From Diadophis punctatus similis (lineage: Eukaryota > Chordata > Lepidosauria > Squamata > Dipsadidae): a DNA stretch of 64,000 nucleotides. The number at the start of each line of letters is the position of its first letter. Positions within the stretch are counted from its first letter, which is position 1. The notes below the pieces were generated by a model. It was not told where the DNA came from. It worked only from the letters and a program-made list of their open reading frames with translations, and ran no database searches. This document shows positions 1 to 10,921 of the stretch, in pieces. Location: contig JALIGW010000002.1 in NCBI GenBank assembly GCA_023053685.1, positions 172,351,430 to 172,415,429 on the forward strand, given 5' to 3'. The translations under genes and the position numbers were made by a program.

Positions 1-509
1 TAGAATATAGATAATTGAACAAACTTTGTTGCATTACATTATTGATTAAATTATCTTTCCATTGATATATAATTTTATGGTACTACCCCCCCCCAAAAAA
101 AAGAGTAGTGTTATTAGCCATCAAACCTCAAAAATACACTTTCCCCCAAAAGGTTTCCACAATTTTGGCCACTACTGTATGCATTCAGTTCAACTGAGGT
201 CACTGGAATGTTGTTTTCAATTCAATGGCACATTATGGTAAAGGGAGACAAAAACCTTAGTGACAGAGCCTTCACCTTAAAACCACGAGCAAGGAAAATT
301 TAAGGTGCTAGATATAACTTATTAAAGCCCTTTGTATCATAGGGCCTGGTTATTGGAAGCCCTGTGTTCTGTAGTTTCTGCCCACCCTATATGAATCAAC
401 AAGATTGCCATATTCCAGGTCCCATCAATTAACAGTGTCACTTGACCCAGGAATGGGTCTTCTCGGTCACAGTGCCTGTCATAATGCTCCCACTCTGACC
501 TTATTAAAA
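1..509. other. Unassigned non-coding DNA
   Basis: No recognisable gene or repeat was seen. The only local feature is a run of nine C followed by eight A at about 86-102. Confidence 0.5.
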
Positions 510-935
510 ACTCTCTTTTTACGACCCTGTAATCCTTTAATTTAGGGTAGAGTCAGGGTGACTTGAGGGAGCTGAGCATTTACTGGACGGATGCCCTTCC
601 TGACGCCAACGTGGAGTTTACAGCAGATATTTTTTCTTTGCATCCCAGGAGAGAAACGTCTGCCTCTACAGTACCTAAGATTGAACTCTCACCAGTGTTG
701 GTATTCAGCTGGTTCTATCTGGATCGGGCGAACCGGTAGCGCTGGCTGTGGGCCCCGCCCACCCACCCGGATGTAAGCACGTCGCATTTTTGACGCTCTG
801 CGCATGCGCAGAAGGCGCACACTCACCTTTGCAAACCAGTAGGGAAGGTAAGTGAATACCACCCCTGACTCTCACCCTTCCGAGTGGGAGGCGAATGTTT
901 TCACCACTAGGCCACCACGTTGCTCACAACCTTGT
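510..935 (-). mobile_element. tRNA-derived SINE split by a MITE
   Basis: Read on the minus strand from about 935, the head is tRNA-like. It has an A-box-like TGGCCTAGTGGTG and, after the MITE at 693-867 is removed, a B-box-like GAGTTCAATC. The body continues through GTAGAGGCAGA to a GGAAGGGCATCC segment near 590-603, the sort of tail seen in SINEs mobilised by RTE-type LINEs. The head resembles that of the SINE at 63713-63871, which has a different 3' tail. The outer limits are approximate. Confidence 0.6.
693..867. mobile_element. hAT-type MITE with 8-bp TSD
   Basis: The element starts CAGTGTTGG and ends CCACCCCTG. It is flanked by identical 8-bp copies ACTCTCAC at 685-692 and 868-875. CAG...CTG ends plus an 8-bp duplication are diagnostic of hAT transposition. 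It contains ACCGGTAGC and the palindrome TGCGCATGCGCA (799-810), shared with other copies in the window. It has no transposase. It landed between the A- and B-box regions of the minus-strand SINE. Confidence 0.85.
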
Positions 936-1014
936 TCAAATGAGTCCTTGAAACCTTGCTGTTCCTCCAGGATGGCCAGAGTGGGTGGTAAACTCCTTGT
1001 AAGATGCTGTGTTT

Positions 1015-1165
1015 GCTCAAGTAGATGCTACTCTTTTACTCATTTATTTTTCTTATTATATTGTTTTGTATAGTTTCGTGTTGTATGCTGTCCAGAGTTG
1101 TGACGGAATCAGGCAGCCCCTATATTTAACACTCAATCAGTCAGTCAATCAAATAAATTATTGTT
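1015..1165 (+). mobile_element. Degraded L2-like LINE 3' end
   Basis: The stretch TTTTGTATAG...GTATGCTGTCCAGAGT...CAATCAAATAAATTA resembles the 3' untranslated end of vertebrate L2-type LINEs, which finish in an AAATAAAT-rich tail. No coding part remains. The assignment is by motif only. Confidence 0.4.
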
Positions 1166-1616
1166 TTGTGCTTCACTTCGTGGGGGTTAATTATTGTGTG
1201 TAATGTGTATGAAAGTGAGAGAGAAGGCAATGTTGTTTTTAGATTATTTTTATTTTTTGCCTTTGAGAGGAAATGTGTTTATGCTAAGTTTGGGCAAGTT
1301 AACAATTTTCACCAGTGAAATAAGCAATGAAAAAAAAAAACTTAAATGGATTGCTTCACTGGTTTTCTATTTGAGTTAAAAGAAATTAAAAAGGAAGAAA
1401 AAAAACCCCTCTGTTTATCACAAGGAATTTGTTATTTGTTACTCCAAAAGTAACATCTTTTGGAGGGAAAAGAAGAGAAAGGAGGAAGATTCTGTAAGCT
1501 TCTTTCCATCTTCTTGCCATTTTATGGACCTATCTCCACCTTGATGATATGGCTAATAAGCTGAGCGACCGACTATGTTTTCCTGCAAGTAAATCTGTTG
1601 CAAAAACTGGAATGTA
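1166..1616. other. Unassigned A/T-rich DNA
   Basis: Only short A runs and no convincing open frame or repeat family were seen. Confidence 0.4.
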
Positions 1617-1940
1617 CCGTATTTTTCGGAGTATAAGACGCACCTTTTTACCCTCAAAAAGAGGGTGAAAACGTGGGTGCGTCTTATACACCGAATGCAG
1701 CCCCACCCAGCCACCCCCACCCTTTGGCCTCTGCCTGCCAGCAATTTACCTCTTTGCAGCAAACAGGGCAAAGCACAAGAAGAGCACAAGAAGAGATAAA
1801 CTGCCTCCCGATCTACAGCTGACAGACTTGCAAGCCACGTGGTAAAATGAAACTAACTACGGTGGCTGTAATGTGACAAATTGCTGGGAGATAAACTGCT
1901 GGCAATATTAGACTGCTAAAATAGAAAGGAGGAAAGCTAT

Positions 1941-2030
1941 AGCTGCTATGGCTCAGAGCTAGAGCTCTTGCCTCACAATCAGGAGGTTGTGAGTTCTATC
2001 CTAGGTAGAGGCAGATTCTGTTAATATGTT
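1941..2030 (+). mobile_element. SINE head, internally deleted
   Basis: The stretch ATGGCTCAGAGCTAGAGC...CAATCAGGAGGTTGTGAG...CCTAGGTAGAGGCAGA matches the tRNA-like head of the SINE at 63713-63871. It jumps straight to a CTGTTAATATG end, so most of the 3' part is deleted. It lies inside the foldback MITE. Confidence 0.6.
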
Positions 2031-2256
2031 ATTTTGTTAAATGTTTGTAGAGTGTTTAAATTATTTGACTTATTTTTTAAAGACTGCTTTATTATTGTTC
2101 TAGACAACTTAACAAAATGAAGAAGCTTTTTAAAATAAATGCTTGCTCTGAAGAGGCCCAGTGCTATTGTATCTTCTTTTAAATAGCAGAGAATACTTCC
2201 AGAAAGCCACATCAATTTTAAAGATCTGTAAAAGTATAATCTGAAATGTCCTGTTT

Positions 2257-2291
2257 TAGTATTAAGTATTAGTATTAAGTATTAGTATTAA
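2257..2291. repeat. Short TATTAG/TATTAAG tandem repeat
   Basis: About three units of alternating TATTAG and TATTAAG, a small microsatellite within the MITE. Confidence 0.8.
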
Positions 2292-2944
2292 AAGAAGGCA
2301 GCTGAGAAACCCTGACTTAGTCATGTTTGGAGTAGATCTATTTAAATAATTGGGAGGAGTTAGTGTGATTACATTTAAGAAAACTTTCTGGGATTAATAT
2401 ACTGCCATAAATGTACATTTCTCCAATTCTTTGCCATTTCTATGGGTCAGGCACACATGCACAGAAATACACAGCAAACAGTGTATATCATCTGTGCTGT
2501 TTGCTGTTTGCTGTTTGGCAAATTGCTGGGAGGCAGAGGCCTTTTTTCCTTGTTTTCCTCCTCCAAAACTAAGGTGCGTCTTATACTTCAGTGCGTCTTA
2601 TACTCTGAAAAATACGGTACCTTTTATTAGAAAACCTTTGCATCAAATATTGAATGTGCCTGCAAGTGGTTTATCTGACACTGCTTTATCATAAACAGCA
2701 GGCAGAAGTGGCCATTTGTGTTGCCACTGTTTCTTAATGGATGGTTATGCCAACTATAAAAAAAAAGTTAGAAAACTTATCTATCCATTTATCTGTCATT
2801 TGCATCCTTAGAGCACAGTCCATTTAGGTGCCCTTGGTACCCAATTAACATTACAAGAAGCTGCCATCTCCGGTCAAACATGACCTAACTCTTGAGAATT
2901 GCATTATTAGAGAATTTCTGGGTGGTAAAAATTGGAAACCAGGG

Positions 2945-3144
2945 CAGCGGTGAAATCTACTTACCTTCCGTACCGGTTCAGAAGGCTTTGTGCATGCGCA
3001 GAGGGTTAAAAAAAAAGAAAATTGGGACGTCTGGGTGGGTGGGCGGAGCCTCGCGCTGCCACCGCTACCGGTTCTCCGAACCACAGGTGGCTGCCACTGC
3101 TGGTACGCCCGTACTGGGCCGAACCGGTAGCATTTCACCCCCTG
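2945..3144. mobile_element. hAT-type MITE with 8-bp TSD
   Basis: The element starts CAGCGGTGAAAT and ends ATTTCACCCCCTG. It is flanked by perfect AACCAGGG copies at 2937-2944 and 3145-3152. It carries ACCGGTTC/GAACCGGTAGC near its ends and a TGTGCATGCGCA core (2989-3000). It is 200 bp and non-coding. Confidence 0.88.
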
Positions 3145-3251
3145 AACCAGGGTCAAGGAAATTAAGATTAACATTGCTAATATTCTGCACTAGCAGTGGA
3201 AGGGTATAGATCAGAAATTATCTATTCAGGAGGGACAAAATGAAGACAATA

Positions 3252-3706
3252 CAGGTAGTCCTTGATTTATGACCATTCTGGTCAGCAACTGTTTGAAGTT
3301 ATGACATATCTCTTCAGGGTATTTACGACCTGGTTCCAAAGTTTTGACAGATGCCCTTCCATCATCAAGTGGCCACATTTCGGGTACTCACAGGTCAATA
3401 TTTACGGTCGTTTGCAGCATCCTATGTCTCATGACTGCATTTTACACTGTTTTTGCCCAAACCCGGTATTAGGTTGTTGTTGTTTTTGGCCAAATCGGCC
3501 CATAGTAAACAGTTGGCTCATTTAAGCATAGTGGCATTTGCTTAACGACTGCAGCAGTCATTTTATGACTGCAGTGTTCGTTTAATGACCACCACAGAGA
3601 AGATCTTAAAATTGGGTTGGCCAGGTGGGTGACCTGCTTTATGAATGTCATGGCTTATGACCATAATGGGCAGACTCCATTATGGTTGTAAGTCATGGAC
3701 TACCTT
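3252..3706. mobile_element. Mariner-like MITE, TA target
   Basis: The left end CAGGTAGTCCTTGA and right end TCATGGACTACCTT are inverted repeats flanked by TA (3250-3251 and 3707-3708). The interior has repeated TTATGACC / TTAACGACTGCAG phrases. Related copies are at 9276-9839 and 37889-38102. The TA target and CAGG ends fit a Tc1/mariner (Tigger-like) non-autonomous element. Confidence 0.7.
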
Positions 3707-3803
3707 TAAACTTTTGCCACATGCTTGTCTTTTTTTAGTTTCAATTTCTTCTAAATTAAGCACATTCGTTTCCTATCCCTATCCATTTCAAGAACAATGG
3801 AAG

Positions 3804-4062
3804 CAGAGGTGGCATTCTGCTGGTTCGGATAGGTTCAGGCAAACCGGTAGCAGCCCACCCACCCACCTGCCCGGACGTAATGCCGTCCTATTTAGCCACG
3901 TTTTCGAGGCAGGGCGCATGTGCGGAAGGCGTGCACGTGAGTAAAGTGCATGCGTGGGAGCAATTGTGGGTTCCTACCAGTGCGGTCCACTCTATAGCAC
4001 CGGTAGCGGCCTGCTGGTGATGTCACAGTACCAGTGCGGTTGGCAAGCACATGGAGAAACCC
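3804..4062. mobile_element. Two adjoining hAT MITE fragments
   Basis: The left part starts CAGAGGTGGCATTCTGC and includes AAACCGGTAGC. From about 3965 a second member begins GTGGGTTCCTACC, with GTGCGGTCCACTC and CACCGGTAGCGG as in the copy at 28121. No right terminus or duplication was found for either, so both look truncated. Confidence 0.6.
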
Positions 4063-4230
4063 AAATCTAACTTTCCTCCCAAGTTCCCACCCGGTAGGAA
4101 GTTGGCACCCCTTTTCCCCCACCCCCAACTGGGTCACGTTGGCCACTGATCTTCTGCCAGCGTGGCAATCTCTCCTCCCAGCTTCTAGCAGGTGTTGGAT
4201 AATGGATGACCTCTGGTAACATTGTACAAT

Positions 4231-4264
4231 TGTATAAGTAAAGTGCTATTGCTATTGCTATTAC
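4231..4264 (+). mobile_element. SINE 3' tail fragment
   Basis: GTATAAGTAAAGTGCTATT followed by GCTATTGCTATT is the tail of the abundant tRNA-derived SINE seen entire at 27274-27507 (there in reverse). Only about 34 bp remain, directly before the LINE. Confidence 0.6.
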
Positions 4265-4268
4265 TCTT

Positions 4269-4932
4269 AACCAGAGCATACAAAACATTTGCTAGACTGA
4301 TTCTTGAATACAGGTCATCAGTCTGGAACCCACACTACATACCAGACATTAACACAATTGAGAATGTCCAGCGATACTTCACAAGAAGAGTATTACATTC
4401 CTCTGTTCACAACAGAATACCTTATGAAACCAGACTTGAAATTTTGGGACTTGAAAATCTACAACTACGCCGCCTTCGATCTGACCTAAGTGTAACTCAC
4501 AAAATTATCTGCCTCAATGTCCTACCTGTTAATGACTACTTCAGCTTCAACCGCAATAATACATGAGCTCACAATAGATACAAACTTAATGTAAACCGTT
4601 CCAGTCTTGACTGCAAAAAATTCAACTTCAACAACAGAGTTGTCAACACCTGGAACACTTTACCTGACTCAGTAGTTTCTTCCCCAAACCCCAAAAACTT
4701 CAACCTCAGATTATCTACCATCGACCTCACCCCATTCCTAAAAGGTCGGTAAGGGGCGTGCATAAACGCACAATCGTGCCTACCGTTCCTGTCCTAATGT
4801 ACACATATATTCTTACCTCTTTTACTCTTATTCATGCTTGTACTATTACATATATATTCAATCATGTTTTACTGTTTATACTTTGCTTATAATCATATAT
4901 GCTTGACAAAATAAACAAATACAAAATACAAA
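4269..4932 (+). mobile_element. Rex1/L3-like (CR1 group) LINE, 3' end
   Basis: The translation contains RLILEYRSSVWNPHYIPDI, then QRYFTRRVLHSS and TRLEILGLENLQLRRLRSDL, the C-terminal part of a CR1-superclade reverse transcriptase. The frame continues to TPFLKGR, then a 3' UTR ending GACAAAATAAACAAATAC. A TGA at 4564-4566 interrupts it where the copy at 30175 has CGA, so a CpG has decayed. It is 5' truncated and inactive. Sister copies: 23017-23412, 30175-30726 and 40440-40975. Confidence 0.85.
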
Positions 4933-5405
4933 ACTAACCAAGAATGTGTTATCTCTAACATTTCTCCCTCACAGCATTCCCCCTCTCATTCCATAGTCTT
5001 CTGTGTAGAAACATGGCAAACAATGCTTTGTCAATGAGTATGTTTTGGTTTTAGAGCTGCTTTAGGAAAGACAATACGAATGAGAGAAAGGCAGCAAATT
5101 ATTAGATAATAGCTTGTGTACTTCCATGGTTTTGAAGGACTGCATTTAGATTGAGGGAGATGGTTCTGATTTGGATTCTTAAATGAGAAGTAATGTAGTT
5201 CTCACAAAAAGTAGAATGTACAGTAACAAATAAGTATATTATGCAAATAATCCATTCTATGGTTGGAAGTAAAAAAAAGCTAAATGTTCTTGATCTGTGA
5301 TTCTGCATGGGGTTTAATCACGATAAAGTCTTTCGTAAGTGTGAATTCTTATGAATGACATTTTTATTCAAATATTTACTCAGATTTATATTGTACTCAG
5401 AAAGC
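4933..5405. other. Unassigned non-coding DNA
   Basis: No gene, repeat family or tandem array was recognised. Confidence 0.4.
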
Positions 5406-5413
5406 TCTGATAT

Positions 5414-5563
5414 CAGTGGTGGGTTCTAAATGATTTTGCTAACGGTTTGTGCGCGTGCTTGCGCGTGGTGCTGCTGCGCATGCGCAGGGTGGGCGGAGCC
5501 CCCTGCTGATGCCGACGCTACCAGTTCTAAGTACCGGTCCGAACCGAGAGAAACCCACTGCTG
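5414..5563. mobile_element. hAT-type MITE with near-perfect TSD
   Basis: It runs from CAGTGGTGGGTTCTAA to GAAACCCACTGCTG, flanked by TCTGATAT (5406-5413) and TCTGACAT (5564-5571), one mismatch in eight. It has a perfect TGCGCATGCGCA at 5475-5486. At 150 bp it is the shortest full member of its family here. Confidence 0.85.
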
Positions 5564-5571
5564 TCTGACAT

Positions 5572-6298
5572 GTATACACAACTTAAGAAATAACCGATGC
5601 AGTCCTTCATCGACCTGTTATCTTCTAGACAATTTTCAGTCAATGTTAACCATTGGCATTTCTAGCTAGGAATGATTTCAAGAGACGATTAAATGTTTAT
5701 AGCAACATACAAAATAGATGAGTATAACACGCAGTGTGTTACATGAAAGGAAATATTTTTTCCTGATTTTAGAGAAAGGCTTCACACTTTTGTGATGAGA
5801 AAGAGAAAGCCTTTTTTTCTGCTGCAAAGAGAACACTGCCTTGCCACTATTAATGTTTTCTTGTATATATTATTAAAAAATGAACCAACATTGCTCTGAA
5901 TGACAACCATGGGGCCTTTTAAAGTGAAATTACTGATTAGTGGCTATCTCCTAAACAGTTTGTGCCAATGTTCCTGCTTTGTTTTAAATTGCTCTCCCCT
6001 GTGGGCTAAATAAAGTGGTCTGCTAACTACGAATGAACATTAATTTTGAAAGATGCAAAAAGCATTTTAAATTGAATGTTCTAGTAATTATTTCTTTGTC
6101 TCTTATTTTGGGAAGGATGGGTATAGCAAGATTGAGTAATCTCTTTTCTAAATGGCTACATGATTGTCTCTGACGGAAGAATACACAAACACACGCACAT
6201 ATACACACAACCCTACTTAGCCTAGTTTCTTTGAATTGGCAATGTTGCAATTCCCTCTATTCAGATGTATTTGGAGATCTACTGTATCTGGAGATCTA
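5572..6298. other. Unassigned non-coding DNA
   Basis: Apart from short A/T runs and a small ACACAC tract near 6185-6210, nothing was recognised. Confidence 0.4.
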
Positions 6299-6763
6299 CC
6301 GAGTATAAGATGCATTTCCCCACTCCCCTAAAAGAGGCTGAAAATTTGGGTGCGTCTTATACTCCGAATGTAGCTTTTTTTTGAAGCTTTTTTTAGCCCT
6401 AATGAGGCGCTAGTGAATAAAGTGATCTTTCGTGCTTTGCCTGCTTTTCTCATTGCTGCTCCCTCCGACAATCAGCTGTGCTTTTTTCAGCCCTAACGAG
6501 GCGCTAGCGAGTGAAGTGATCTTCCGCGCTTTGCCTGCTTTTCTCATTACTTCTCTCTCTGATGATCAGCTGTGCTTTAGAAGCTGTTTTTTATCCCCAA
6601 CCAGGGGATAAAAAGCACACACACGCACTCAAAACCAGCGAACTAATGTTCTAAAGCTGACCAGAGTAAGGAGGCTAGCCAGATGAACACCTGGTAGGCA
6701 GATTCCACCCCCCTATTTTTCTCCCCAAAAACTAAGGTGCGTCTTATACTCTGAAAAATACGG
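6299..6763. mobile_element. MITE of the 1617-2617 family with tandem core
   Basis: The right end GGTGCGTCTTATACTC with GAAAAATACGG and flanking TA (6764-6765) matches the family. The left end is damaged (CCGAGTATAAGATGCATTT). The core holds two diverged copies of a ~94-bp unit starting AGCCCTAAYGAGGCGCTAG (about 6395 and 6489), each running to CAGCTGTGCTTT. Confidence 0.7.
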
Positions 6764-6765
6764 TA

Positions 6766-7325
6766 ATTCTTGTGTAATAATCATTATATCCATTAAGTCC
6801 TCTGAACATTCAAGCCATCCACACAGACAGTATTAGTAGGGTAGTCCAGCATGGGATACTGTGGACAAATGATGTCTGTGTAAAACCAAGAAACAATGGA
6901 TTGCCTAATATTAGTTAATGAATTATTTCCCAGACCTGCATTTAAGGTGCTGTATAACTGTAATTAAGAGTTCAGGTGACTAAAGCTGTGATAGAGAACT
7001 TGCAGTTATCTAGGTATTATTAGACCTCTCCTTACCTCTGTGAGCTTTCTTACTTTCAGGACACTAGGAATTATTTTTGTCCCTTTCCCTGATCTTTTCT
7101 TTACAGGGCATTGTACTTTATACTACATTATTTATATTGGACTAATGCAGAAATACACTTTGCTCACCCAACCTCCGTTCTGATGTCATGCATTGAAGAT
7201 GTGACTTGAAAAATGCCTAAACTTTGAATTCAAGACATAAGAAGAGGCCAAAAGTATTGTGTATTGACAGTTGATCATGGTTTCACCCAGGTCCAGTGGG
7301 TGAATGCTCAAACGCTTTTGGATAA
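6766..7325. other. Unassigned non-coding DNA
   Basis: No coding or repeat signal was recognised. Confidence 0.4.
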
Positions 7326-7372
7326 GGGTCTCCTGCTTGGGCAGGGGGTTGGACTAGATGACTCTGGTCAAG
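7326..7372 (+). mobile_element. CR1-type 3' segment
   Basis: GGGTCTCCTGCTTGGGCAGG followed by GGGTTGGACTAGATGAC is the conserved 3' segment of squamate CR1 and of the CR1-tailed SINE at 63713-63871. The terminal TATTCT part is missing. Confidence 0.6.
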
Positions 7373-7615
7373 AAATGAACACAATTGGGGCTTGAGATAA
7401 ACCTTTGCAAAACCCACCTAGCCTTGGCTGCTACCTGCTCTTCAATCATGAGCTGTGAATCTCCGAGGCAATTCTGTAGGATTTGTATAGTTAGAATTCA
7501 GTTCCAAACAAGCTGAGGGACTTTATTTGACAGATGCATAGAACAGTCTTCATAGTGGCCCTGTAACTGTTTCTGTAGTCCCACCTTATTTGGAAGGGAA
7601 TGGGACACCTTAGAT

Positions 7616-7695
7616 CAGGGGTCTCCAACCTTGTCAACTTTAAGACTTGTGGACTTCAACTCCCAGAATTCCTCAGCCAGCTTTGGAGACCCCTG
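7616..7695. mobile_element. 80-bp hAT MITE with perfect TSD
   Basis: CAGGGGTCTCCAACC ... CTTTGGAGACCCCTG form terminal inverted repeats flanked by perfect CCTTAGAT copies at 7608-7615 and 7696-7703. The interior has GGACTTCAACTCCCAGAATT, a phrase shared with the elements at 26649 and 54185. Confidence 0.88.
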
Positions 7696-7703
7696 CCTTA
7701 GAT

Positions 7704-7817
7704 CACTGTTTCTTGACTTTGCCAGCTTGAAAATATGTGGGTTTTAATTCTCAGAATTCTCTAGCTAGTTATGAGTTGAAGTCCACAAATCTACAAGTTG
7801 CCAAAGTTGAGAAACTG
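7704..7817. mobile_element. hAT MITE abutting the previous one
   Basis: It starts CACTGTTTCTTGACTTTGCC directly after the right target duplication of the 7616 element and ends GCCAAAGTTGAGAAACTG, roughly inverted copies. It contains TTCTCAGAATTCTCTAGC and TTGAAGTCCAC. No clear duplication follows, so its insertion history is uncertain. Confidence 0.6.
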
Positions 7818-9275
7818 TCTAGACAGAGCTGCCATCTGGCTGTTTATAGATAGGAGAAAGGTGGGAAAATAATTACACTTTACTGCCATTATGGCCATGA
7901 AGTTATCCCTAAGAAAGGCTGTTCCCTATGCTCAGTTGGGCTCATTCTTTGTTTTCCACCTATGGTATGCTAGGGACCACAAATGAAAGGAAGATGTGAG
8001 AGAGATCTATGTGTGTAGTGCAAACTAGAGACCAGAAGAGAGAGAAAGCTGATGCTGCTCTCAGTGATATTAAGATTTCCCCACATAAATTTAATGGGAA
8101 CTGAAATTTAGAGGATGCTAATATTGTGCAGGATGAAAAAGCAAAATGCTTAGACTAATGGGCACATCTGCAATCCAGAGGGCCATCAAAATTGTGTTCT
8201 TACAAAATGGTTGCCATGGTAGGCATAATGAGTTGTAGAACATTAATTTCCTAGAAGGCAAATTAGAGAGGTTGTCCTTCCAAAGGAATCCCAAGGCATT
8301 TAGATTTATTTAACCTAAGAGAATAAACAGACAAACAAATATATCAATAGTCTGGTATGGCAAGGAATCTAGGTTTATGTTAATGGAGATCAAATGGGTG
8401 GAGTTTATAAACATATGGATGCCCACAGGAAGCCAAGTTGATTATCGATGTTCTTGCTTATTATTTCATATCTAGTTCATATGGAGAAGCAAATGAATAA
8501 TATATCACAGTCACAATGTTTTGTGAAGTAGATTGTTTCTTTATTCTGCCCTTATACATGCTGAGTTTTATTCATATTGTGGCTACCCTCCATTCAGCTT
8601 GCATCTGAAAGTATGATTTAATCTTACATATGCTTAGAAGCCCTTTAAATTTACAACCCTTGTGAAGGTTAAAGAATACGTTGATTAAAGTGTGCTTTTT
8701 AAAAATATATATAAAAAATTGCAACTGATTGGTTATTCAAAGGGATAATATTTGAATGAAGTCTGGACACATTCTCAGGGGCTGCTTAACATTTGCTGCA
8801 GACAAGCGATCATTTTTACAGGCAATTTTTCCCCCTTCCTGGGCCATTCTCTATCGCTTGTTCCCATTTGCCTCTAAGCTCTGTTTGCTTTATTGTGGCA
8901 ATAACTGCCTACCCTGCATTGCCAATTATTTCTGTCAATTAGATTCTGAAGTACATTCTTGCTAAACTCAACTTGCCTTCTTGCTTGCAATGATGATTGC
9001 AGCATTCATTTCTAATAGAATTTGGAGCTGGATTGTTTCAGACATGTTAATATGCAACTCTTGAAGTCACTGTTGAGCTTTCTCTACCCATGCATGAAGG
9101 AGCATTTTGAAAACAACCTATGGGGGTGGGAAATGTATATTAGCCACATCAATGAACTTCTTACATCATCATAAGATAAATGGGAAGTGATAGTCCAAGG
9201 ACATGGATAGCCTAGTAGAGTTCTTGAACTCAGTATTAAGCAACATTTCTAACTTAGAAACTCCTACAAAGTCAC
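7818..9275. other. Unassigned non-coding DNA
   Basis: About 1.4 kb without a recognised repeat or convincing open frame. It could be old intronic or intergenic sequence. Confidence 0.4.
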
Positions 9276-9839
9276 ACGTCCTTGACTTAGATCACAATTG
9301 AGCCCAATTTGCTTCTGTTGCTAAGCAGGATAGTTGTTAAGTGAGTTTTTAATGGTCTTTTCTTGCCATAAGTCAACAACTGCAGTTGTTAAGTTAGTAA
9401 CATGGTTGTTAAGTGAATCTGGCTTCCCCATTGACTCTGCTTGCCAAAAGGTCACAAAAGGTGATCCCATGACCAATGTTCCCTGTAACATCAGAAAACG
9501 GCGTGCGGCAGTTAGAAACTGCCGCACGGCGTTCTTTTTTCAAGTGCGCAGCCGTGCAGGCATTAAAAAATGCCACGTGGAAGTTAGAAACTTCCGCGCA
9601 GCGTTCTCTCGTTATATGCACGGCTGCGCGGCCGCAGCTTAGACGGAACAGTGCCCATAACCCCAGGATACTGCAATTGTCATGAGTCAGTTGCCAAGCT
9701 TCTGAATTTTGATCATGTGACCATGGGGATGCTGCAATTATTGTATAGGTGAAAAATGGTCATTAGTCACTTTTTTTAGTGCCGTTGTAATTTTGAATGG
9801 CCAGTAAACCAATGGGTTATAAGTTGAGAACTACTTGTA
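9276..9839. mobile_element. Mariner-like MITE carrying a nested MITE
   Basis: It shares GTCCTTGACTTAG at the left and GAGAACTACTTGTA at the right with the element at 3252-3706, and the same GTTGTTAAGTGA phrases inside. It is interrupted at 9474-9653 by a hAT MITE. Termini are diverged, so limits are within about 10 bp. Confidence 0.65.
9474..9653. mobile_element. hAT MITE nested in a MITE, hairpin-rich
   Basis: CAATGTTCCCTGTAAC ... TTAGACGGAACAGTG are inverted ends. The target duplication is CCCATGAC (9466-9473) and CCCATAAC (9654-9661), one mismatch. The interior is a series of small hairpins: GCGGCAGTTAGAAACTGCCG, GGCATTAAAAAATGCC and GGAAGTTAGAAACTTCC. It is 180 bp and non-coding. Confidence 0.8.
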
Positions 9840-10510
9840 TAGAATGTTTAATATTTTGGTATCTTTTTTTTTCTTTTGATACGAGCGCCAGACCTGGTTC
9901 AAGACAGATTTTGATAAAATTGCCTTGTCCATATCTGTACTCTCTTAACAATGATAATACCAACAGCAGCAGCAACATTCATATGGATACCAAATGGTTA
10001 GAGATCATCATTTTCATTATCTAGATCCTAGCTCTGCCTTTCCTAATCTAGGCCTACTCCAGATATTTTGATTTCAATTTCTAGGATGTTTAGCAGTTCC
10101 TATGATTATTGGGGAATTCTTGGGATTTGAAGTTTACATCACTGGATGGCATTCAGATTGGGCAAATCTTTCTGGATAGCGCCTTGCTGCAGGGCACTAT
10201 TGGAAATTAAACAGTCGTCTGAATCCTTGCCAGTTGGACAAATATTTTCCAGCAGGGGCCAAAACAGCTATTACACTAATGATGATAATAGGCTACCCAA
10301 AACAGCTAATTATTGGAATATGCATTGTGGGTTGCATCTTATGGACTAGGAGAGGATCAATAGTGGTTGATCTAAGAAGGGACCCTGCACAAGGTTGGAA
10401 GGTTCATGGTTTTCAGCCAATGGGAAGAGAAACAAAACCTGAATTCAGGTCCAGTAATTGCAACCTATTGCTGACATGGTTTTAGCAGGCAATGGCTAGA
10501 GTAATCATTA
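9840..10510. other. Unassigned, possible MITE remnant
   Basis: Around 10050-10146 phrases such as GGAATTCTTGGGATTTGAAG resemble worn hAT MITE interiors, but no ends are visible. Nothing else was recognised. Confidence 0.3.
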
Positions 10511-10921
10511 GTTTATTTATTTATTTATTATTTATTTATTTTGTTATTCTTATATGCCGCCCAACTCCCGAAGGACTCAGGGCGGCGTACAACAAAGAGA
10601 AATACAAGAATAATCAAAATTTCATAAAATTTAAAAAACAGTACAAAATTTAAAAAACAATATAAAAGCAACAACATCCATTCAGCAACATACATACTTG
10701 GGGGGTAAGCTCGAATGGGTTAAGCTGTCCCCCCCCCACCTGCAGGAAGAGCCATGTCTTAACGGCCTTTCGGAAGGCCAGCAGAGTGGGGATGGTTCGG
10801 GTCTCTGGGGGGAGCTGGTTCCAGAGCACGGGGCCAGCCACAGAGAAGGCCCTCCCCCTGGGGCCCGCCAGCCGGCATTGCTTGGCCGACGGGACCCGGA
10901 GGAGGCCAACTCTGTGGGCAT
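10511..10921 (-). mobile_element. L2-like LINE, 3' end
   Basis: On the minus strand the frame reads VLWNQLPPETRTIPTLLAF, then RKAVKTWLFLQVGGG, the very C-terminus of the L2-like RT seen at 60874-61891. A 3' UTR with CGGCATATAAGAATAAC and an (AAAT)n tail follows. It is severely 5' truncated. Confidence 0.85.

Larger units (their letters stand above)
1617..2617. mobile_element. Foldback MITE, TA target site
   Basis: The left end CCGTATTTTTCGG with GTATAAGACGCACC is matched on the opposite strand at the right end (GGTGCGTCTTATAC, CTGAAAAATACGG). TA dinucleotides flank both ends (1615-1616 and 2618-2619). Inverted similarity continues inward: GGCCTCTGCCTGCCAGC near 1730 pairs with the complement near 2525-2545. 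The ~1 kb length includes other repeats in the middle, so it may be a composite. The superfamily is not fixed by sequence; a TA target suggests a Tc1/mariner-like or related transposase. Confidence 0.65.

Noticed and set aside
845..855. Splice-donor-like GGTAAGT sites (also near 2960, 32390, 52570, 55950)
   Set aside because: All are part of the conserved hAT MITE sequence rather than host exons.
6395..6582. Tandem units considered as CRISPR-like or satellite
   Set aside because: Only two diverged ~94-bp copies without spacers, contained in a MITE of a vertebrate genome.
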